Part shown: piece by piece, positions 60,304-64,000 of the stretch | How the letters are laid out: each line of letters starts with the position of its first letter | Position numbering within the stretch: the first letter of the stretch is position 1 | Assembly (NCBI GenBank): GCA_000739535.1 | Contig: DF820475.1 | Span: forward strand, 68,637-132,636 | Reading direction: 5' to 3' | From: Candidatus Vecturithrix granuli | Lineage (GTDB): Bacteria > Moduliflexota > Moduliflexia > Moduliflexales > Moduliflexaceae | Length of the DNA: 64,000 bases | Position numbers and translations under genes: made by a program | Notes under the pieces: model-generated | The model's database searches: none | What the model saw: only the letters and a program-made list of their open reading frames with translations | What the model was told of the DNA's origin: nothing

Positions 60304-61104
60304 TCAACTTGCGGACTCAATAGTTGGCGTCCATTCATACCCCAACCATTTTTTGAACATTTCAGCGTACCGTCCGTCCATCTTAATTAAGCGCATGAAA
60401 AGATCGAAGGTGTTCCCTAATTTAAACGAGTCGTAACGAACGGCAAAGGCAAAGGAATCCCAGGCAAGCGGTTCAGGAATCAATTCGAATTGATCGGGAT
60501 ACATTTGCATAGCGGCCACGAGCTGGAGTTTATCATTCAAATAGCCGTCAGCTCGCTTTGTTGAGAGCGCGATCGCATTGTCAGCATTGGTCGGATTGGT
60601 TCTCACAGTCGCATCCGGGAGTTTTTGTTCAGCTACTTGTTCCCAAATAGAGCCAGTGGTACAGGTAAGAACCACGTTTCCTTTATTCACCTCTTCAAGC
60701 GTGCTGAACTCCCCTTTCCGCACTAATACGTGTGCGGTCATGTTGACATAGGGTTCTGTATAATAAAGTTTGGCCGAGCGCTGCACGGTTCTCGTCAGCG
60801 GCGCGGCTAACATATCAACTTTTTCGGTCAGTAAAGAAGGAATGACCCCTGCCCATTCATAGGAGTTGATTTCAAGTTCCACACCTAATTCTTCTGCAAA
60901 TAATCGCGCCAATTCAACCGTAAAACCGGTCACTTCTCCGGTATTGGGATCTTTAAACACCCAGGGCGGCGTCCCGATCTCGGTACCAATCACTAATTTT
61001 CCGCGCGCAAGAATTTGATCCATTGCATCTTCAGCCGTCACGGTTGCCGCCAAAAGAAGAAGAACTGCGAATATGCAAACAAACGATGCCCCAATTTTCT
61101 TCAT
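60304..61104 (-). CDS. Polar amino-acid ABC transporter substrate-binding protein
   Basis: A 266-residue family-3 periplasmic binding protein. N-terminal signal peptide (residues 1-24; MKKIGASFVCIFAVLLLLAA, cleavage near VTAE). The mature part has ARGKLVIGTEIGTPPWVFKDPNTGEVTGFTVELARLFAEELGVE and the hinge segments VDMLAAPLTRTVQRSAKLYYTEPYVN. The ligand is likely a polar amino acid or derivative. The N-terminal residues and operon position agree with the GlnH/ArtI group. AGGAGG precedes the start on the minus strand (near 61110). Confidence 0.93.
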   Translation of the reverse strand: MKKIGASFVCIFAVLLLLAATVTAEDAMDQILARGKLVIGTEIGTPPWVFKDPNTGEVTGFTVELARLFAEELGVELEINSYEWAGVIPSLLTEKVDMLAAPLTRTVQRSAKLYYTEPYVNMTAHVLVRKGEFSTLEEVNKGNVVLTCTTGSIWEQVAEQKLPDATVRTNPTNADNAIALSTKRADGYLNDKLQLVAAMQMYPDQFELIPEPLAWDSFAFAVRYDSFKLGNTFDLFMRLIKMDGRYAEMFKKWLGYEWTPTIESAS

Positions 61105-61304
61105 ACTGTTGCCTCCTTACTGAAAATAATGGTTACTTTTACACTTCTAGCACAGAAATGTTTCAGTGGTTGTAAAACAAAGCAAGACTTTATGGGAACT
61201 TCTGAAATCGTGTCAATAAAAAAATAAGGCGAGGCGACGAAATGAACCTGTTCGTCGTACACGCTTTAGGCCGCTGAAGCGGCTACTACAAACCTTACAA
61301 CGCA

Positions 61305-62012
61305 TTAAGGTTTCTTTTGACGAAAGAGATAGATTGACACACCAACATTCTCGCGGATAGCCTGTTTGATTGCTTCCGGGTTCTTCTCGCAAAATAGCAG
61401 CGTTTTCCAGGAATAGACATGGCGCAGTTCATGGAAGTCGGAATTGGCGATATAATTGAACTTTTTAAGCCCGATCACATTAAAGAGATCGTCGCGGTTA
61501 GCGACTTCCCAGGCGTCAAATAAAGTGGCAAAAGTTTCATGATTGTTCCACAGGTGAATAGACTGCTGTACCTGCGTGTGTCCCCGCTGCGCCGGATGAC
61601 AGGCGATCGCAATGCCACCCTGAGTATGAATCTGTTCAATAATCGCTTCGACAGTCTGATCCGGAGAGACATATTCTTTGATGTCAATCCCTAACAGATG
61701 GAATTTTTGGGAATCATTGGTAATTTCCATGCCCGGCAGCAGCAGCATGTGATACTTCTCCCAGGCGCGCTTCGATGCCTTCCAAAGGGATTTCAGGTAA
61801 TTCTGAAAGGCCGCGTATTCAATCCCCGGAATCCGGTGTCCCTGGTCTTGATGTCGTTTAAGCGTTTCGCTATCTAACACATGATCCGTAATCGCAATCA
61901 CATCAAACCCCTTTTCCCCGTATAATTCGATGATTTCCTCTAACGAAAGTTCGCCGTCGCTGGCGTTCGTGTGAATATGAAAATCGCACAATAAGCAGTG
62001 TTCTTTCAACAT
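61305..62012 (-). CDS. PHP-domain phosphoesterase
   Basis: A 235-residue PHP-domain protein. Metal-binding motif DFHIHTNASDGELSLEEIIELY near 11-32, DVIAITDHV near 37-45, GMEITND near 95, CHPAQRG near 139 and NSDFHEL near 191-197 provide the usual histidine/aspartate ligands. Related to the PHP domains of DNA-polymerase-associated or histidinol-phosphatase proteins, but too short for PolX. Likely a stand-alone phosphoesterase or nuclease; substrate unknown. It lies alone between the ABC operon and a repeat-rich gap. Confidence 0.9.
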   Translation of the reverse strand: MLKEHCLLCDFHIHTNASDGELSLEEIIELYGEKGFDVIAITDHVLDSETLKRHQDQGHRIPGIEYAAFQNYLKSLWKASKRAWEKYHMLLLPGMEITNDSQKFHLLGIDIKEYVSPDQTVEAIIEQIHTQGGIAIACHPAQRGHTQVQQSIHLWNNHETFATLFDAWEVANRDDLFNVIGLKKFNYIANSDFHELRHVYSWKTLLFCEKNPEAIKQAIRENVGVSIYLFRQKKP

Positions 62013-62305
62013 CAGTGACTCTCCTCATTCATAAGAACTACAAGAATAAAATATAAGCAAGAATTTCTTTTCAGTTTCAAGCAAAGCCCGCCATGCTCGC
62101 AACGGATTGAGATTGAATGGCTTTGCGGGCTTCGCGGACTTTGCGAGCAAGAGAACAGATTTCTTGATAATAACTTCATTCTACTTTGTCAAGTTTCATG
62201 AATAGTATTCGTAGCTATTTAGCACATAGTGCTTCAAGTATTGTAGAAAAGACGGTCTCACCTGTCCCCTTATCCTCCCTGACAGGGGAGGTAGAACTTT
62301 TAGGA
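62013..62305. other. Gap upstream of PHP gene, repeats
   Basis: Contains an AACTACAAGAATAAAATATAAGCAAG member of the CTACAAGGATT family (62036-62063) and an imperfect palindrome AAGCCCGC...GCTCGCAA / TTTGCGGGCTT (62082-62160). No gene. Confidence 0.45.
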
Positions 62306-62419
62306 CCTCCTGGCGATCAATCGCCAGTCTCAAAGCTGAAGGACGCTGAAGCGCCCTGAGGAATTAATGAGTGGACTTCAGCCTGCTTCAACTTTGAGAC
62401 CAGCCATTTATGGCTGGGC
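62306..62419. repeat. Composite palindromic repeat, second copy
   Basis: CTCCTGGCGATCAATCGCCA near 62308-62327 with GTCTCAAAGCTGAAGGACG, and the opposite half CTTCAACTTTGAGACCAGCC ending near 62404, with TTTATGGCTGGG, matches the 11830-12075 core in the opposite orientation. Present in two places about 50 kb apart. Confidence 0.7.
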
Positions 62420-62526
62420 AGAATCTATTGCTATAATACGTTATCGCCTACAGCGAAAAGATGAACCAGGTTGAATTCCTTTATTTTTTTACTTGACAGA
62501 TCTGGCGCAATATTTCTTTTACCTGA

Positions 62527-62571
62527 ATGTAGTATTTACAACATTTTTTTTTAATGTAGTATATACAACAT
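62527..62571 (+). promoter_or_regulatory. Twin operator-like sites upstream of RpiR-type regulator
   Basis: ATGTAGTATTTACAACAT (62527-62544) and ATGTAGTATATACAACAT (62554-62571) are near-palindromes spaced 27 bases apart. They lie directly before the regulator start at 62581; a TTGACA at 62493-62498 is upstream. The TGTA...TACA pattern recalls sites of RpiR-family regulators such as HexR, so autoregulation is likely. Confidence 0.6.
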
Positions 62572-62580
62572 CATTGGAAA

Positions 62581-63387
62581 ATGAAAAAAGCAGAAAATCC
62601 TCTTTCCTTAGTAGAAAAACAGTACGATAAACTCAGCAAAGTCGGAAAACGGATAGCTGATTATGTGCAATTGCACCCGGATAAAACGATTCTCTTATCG
62701 TTGCAAGTGCTCTCGGAAAAATGTTCGGTCAGTGATGCTTCGGTCTTGCGTTTTTGCCGTGCGCTGGGTTTTTCCGGGTATCAGGATTTCAAGGCCGCGC
62801 TGGTCCCGGAACTCCTCAAACAAGGAACCAATATTTACCAGGAGATCGGCGTTGATGATGATTTTACGGCTGTCCGCGAAAAATTCCTGGAGAATCTGAA
62901 CAACGATATCCGAAAAACGCTCATGTCCTACTCTCAGGAAAGGATTAAATCGGTCTCGGACCGAATTATTCGTTCCAAACATATCATTATCATTGGCCTG
63001 GCCGGTTCAGCCGGGGTTGCCAGAATTTTTAATGACTGCCTATTAGGCTTAGGAATTTACAGCGCCTATTTGTCTGATCGGGTTGAGATCGAGCGGGTGG
63101 TTTCACAGCTTGATCAAGATGGGACACTCTTTGGGATCTCGCACTCCGGTGAAACCCAGGAGGTTGTTTATGCGTTGAAGAAGGGTAAGGAAAATCGAGT
63201 GTACACGATAGGAATGACAAACTTCGCTTCGTCCTCGGTCGCGAAGTATTCCGATGTGATCCTTCTGACGACAGTACCGGAAAATTTATTAGGGAGTTAT
63301 TCTTGCCAACCGCGTATCGCCCAATTGGCCCTTCTGGAATTTATCACCTTTGAGATCAGCATACGTTTTAACAAAGGAGGTGGTTGA
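62581..63387 (+). CDS. MurR/RpiR-family transcriptional regulator
   Basis: A 268-residue regulator. N-terminal HTH_6 domain: YDKLSKVGKRIADYVQLHPDKTILLSLQVLSEKCSVSDASVLRFCRALGFSGYQDFK at residues 15-71. C-terminal SIS sugar-phosphate-binding domain (GLAGSAGVARIFNDCLLGLG, FGISHSGETQEVV near 185-197). It lies next to a carbohydrate binding-protein gene and has the twin operator sites upstream. It should sense a phosphosugar and regulate the following transporter. No strong ribosome-binding site is seen before the ATG. Confidence 0.93.
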   Translation: MKKAENPLSLVEKQYDKLSKVGKRIADYVQLHPDKTILLSLQVLSEKCSVSDASVLRFCRALGFSGYQDFKAALVPELLKQGTNIYQEIGVDDDFTAVREKFLENLNNDIRKTLMSYSQERIKSVSDRIIRSKHIIIIGLAGSAGVARIFNDCLLGLGIYSAYLSDRVEIERVVSQLDQDGTLFGISHSGETQEVVYALKKGKENRVYTIGMTNFASSSVAKYSDVILLTTVPENLLGSYSCQPRIAQLALLEFITFEISIRFNKGGG

Positions 63388-63487
63388 GGGGGAGTTGAAG
63401 ATTGTGATTACCTGTTGTATCAGTTCGGGTCACTTCAGGGTGGCTGCGTTGCGTTCAATGAATGGTCTAATATAGAGGAGGTTGCTT

Positions 63488-64000
63488 ATGAAAAAAATAT
63501 TCGTAATCGGTGGGGTTGTTGGCCTGATATTAATACAGGCTGGTCTCTGTTTGACGGCTGAACCAACCAGGATCCGGGTGCTGATGATGGCTTCGGCAGC
63601 CGGGAAGGGGCTGCCTGAAATGGTTGCTGACTTCGAGAGTAAGAATCCAAACATCAAAGTGGAAGAAATTACCTACAGCCCGGAAAAGGACTATGAAACA
63701 AAATCAGAGCTGGAGCTAGCCGCCGGAGGCGGAACTTATGATGTCGTCTGGGTCACTGGTGGGGCCTATCAAAGATGGGTCCATCATGGGTGGATTATGG
63801 ATCTCTTACCCTTTATTCATGATCCCAAACTGACCGATGCCGCCAGTTTCAATTTTGAAGATTTTATAGGCGGAGCAATCCGATTCTTCACGGTCGAAGG
63901 GAAACTGTATGCGCTTCCCATTCTGCATTCGACGCAAGTCCTCTTTTATCGCAAGGACATTTTCGAAAAATTCGGAATTGCTGCTCCTCCAGACACCTGG
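63488..64000 (+). CDS. Sugar ABC transporter substrate-binding protein (partial, runs off the window)
   Basis: First 171 residues of a family-1 (MalE/UgpB-like) solute-binding protein. Signal peptide: MKKIFVIGGVVGLILIQAGL, with cleavage near LTAEP. The mature part has VLMMASAAGKGLPEMVADFESKNPNIKVE, ELELAAGGGTYDVVWV, and a hinge IRFFTVEGKLYALPILHSTQVLFYRKDIFEKFG. GAGGTTGCTT precedes the ATG at 63488. The RpiR-type regulator upstream indicates a carbohydrate ligand. The 3' end lies beyond the window. Confidence 0.85.
   Translation, partial: MKKIFVIGGVVGLILIQAGLCLTAEPTRIRVLMMASAAGKGLPEMVADFESKNPNIKVEEITYSPEKDYETKSELELAAGGGTYDVVWVTGGAYQRWVHHGWIMDLLPFIHDPKLTDAASFNFEDFIGGAIRFFTVEGKLYALPILHSTQVLFYRKDIFEKFGIAAPPDTW

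Noticed and set aside
1-64000. tRNA, rRNA, CRISPR arrays or prophage
   Set aside because: No T-arm GGTTCGAATCC-type sequences in gaps, no regular repeat-spacer arrays, and no phage structural or integrase genes were seen on either strand.

Overview
The window is a 64 kb stretch of a bacterial chromosome with moderate GC. The gene set suggests an anaerobic, motile, Gram-negative-type heterotroph: DctPQM and ABC importers, split transketolase, two chemoreceptors, an Aat N-end-rule transferase, and a large Hdr/Nuo/MetVF electron-transfer cluster around methylene-tetrahydrofolate reductase. No rRNA, tRNA or CRISPR array was found. A lineage such as candidate phylum KSB3/Modulibacteria is possible, but that is a guess from gene content and repeat style.

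Layout. 0.1-11.4 kb (mostly minus strand): flavoprotein, orphan XRE regulator, L-serine dehydratase, Mfd, and two large paralogues joining a ParB-like domain, tandem ~103-residue repeats and two UspA domains. 12.3-25.3 kb (plus strand): a carbohydrate / sugar-acid catabolic island with a FadR-type regulator, TRAP transporter, URO-D-like protein, GarR-like dehydrogenase, split transketolase, ribose-type ABC transporter and SDR. 25.4-37.1 kb: RlmD, a methyl-THF methyltransferase-like protein, a ferritin-like protein, a chemoreceptor, divergent DeoR/MFS genes, an AsrB/HydG-like flavoprotein, then ridA, dtd, an MBL hydrolase and a nucleosidase. 37.1-55.8 kb: a c-di-GMP (GEMM-I) riboswitch, folD, and then hdrA, a divergent mvhD, metV, metF, hdrC, an HdrA-N/NuoE fusion, nuoF, a NuoG/HdrA/HdrA fusion, a canonical mvhD, a chemoreceptor and two FrhB/AsrA-like iron-sulfur proteins. 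56.1-62.0 kb (minus strand): aat, an aminotransferase, a polar amino-acid ABC transporter and a PHP-domain protein. 62.5-64 kb: a MurR/RpiR regulator with twin operator-like sites and the start of a sugar-binding protein.

The most interesting block is 38.8-55.8 kb. One HdrA appears to be split into complementary halves, one fused to a NuoE domain and one following a NuoG N-terminal domain, beside MetV-MetF and two MvhD proteins, with no HdrB. I infer an NADH-linked, flavin-based bifurcating or confurcating methylene-THF reductase complex that differs from the HdrABC-MvhD-MetVF arrangement known from acetogens.

The second theme is an unusually heavy load of palindromic repeats. Almost every larger intergenic gap holds one, several are nested inside one another, one family forms a ~125 bp MITE with 3 bp flanking duplications, and related hairpins lie in frame inside two genes of the redox cluster. 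Several start codons had to be moved inward because the longest open frame runs into a repeat.
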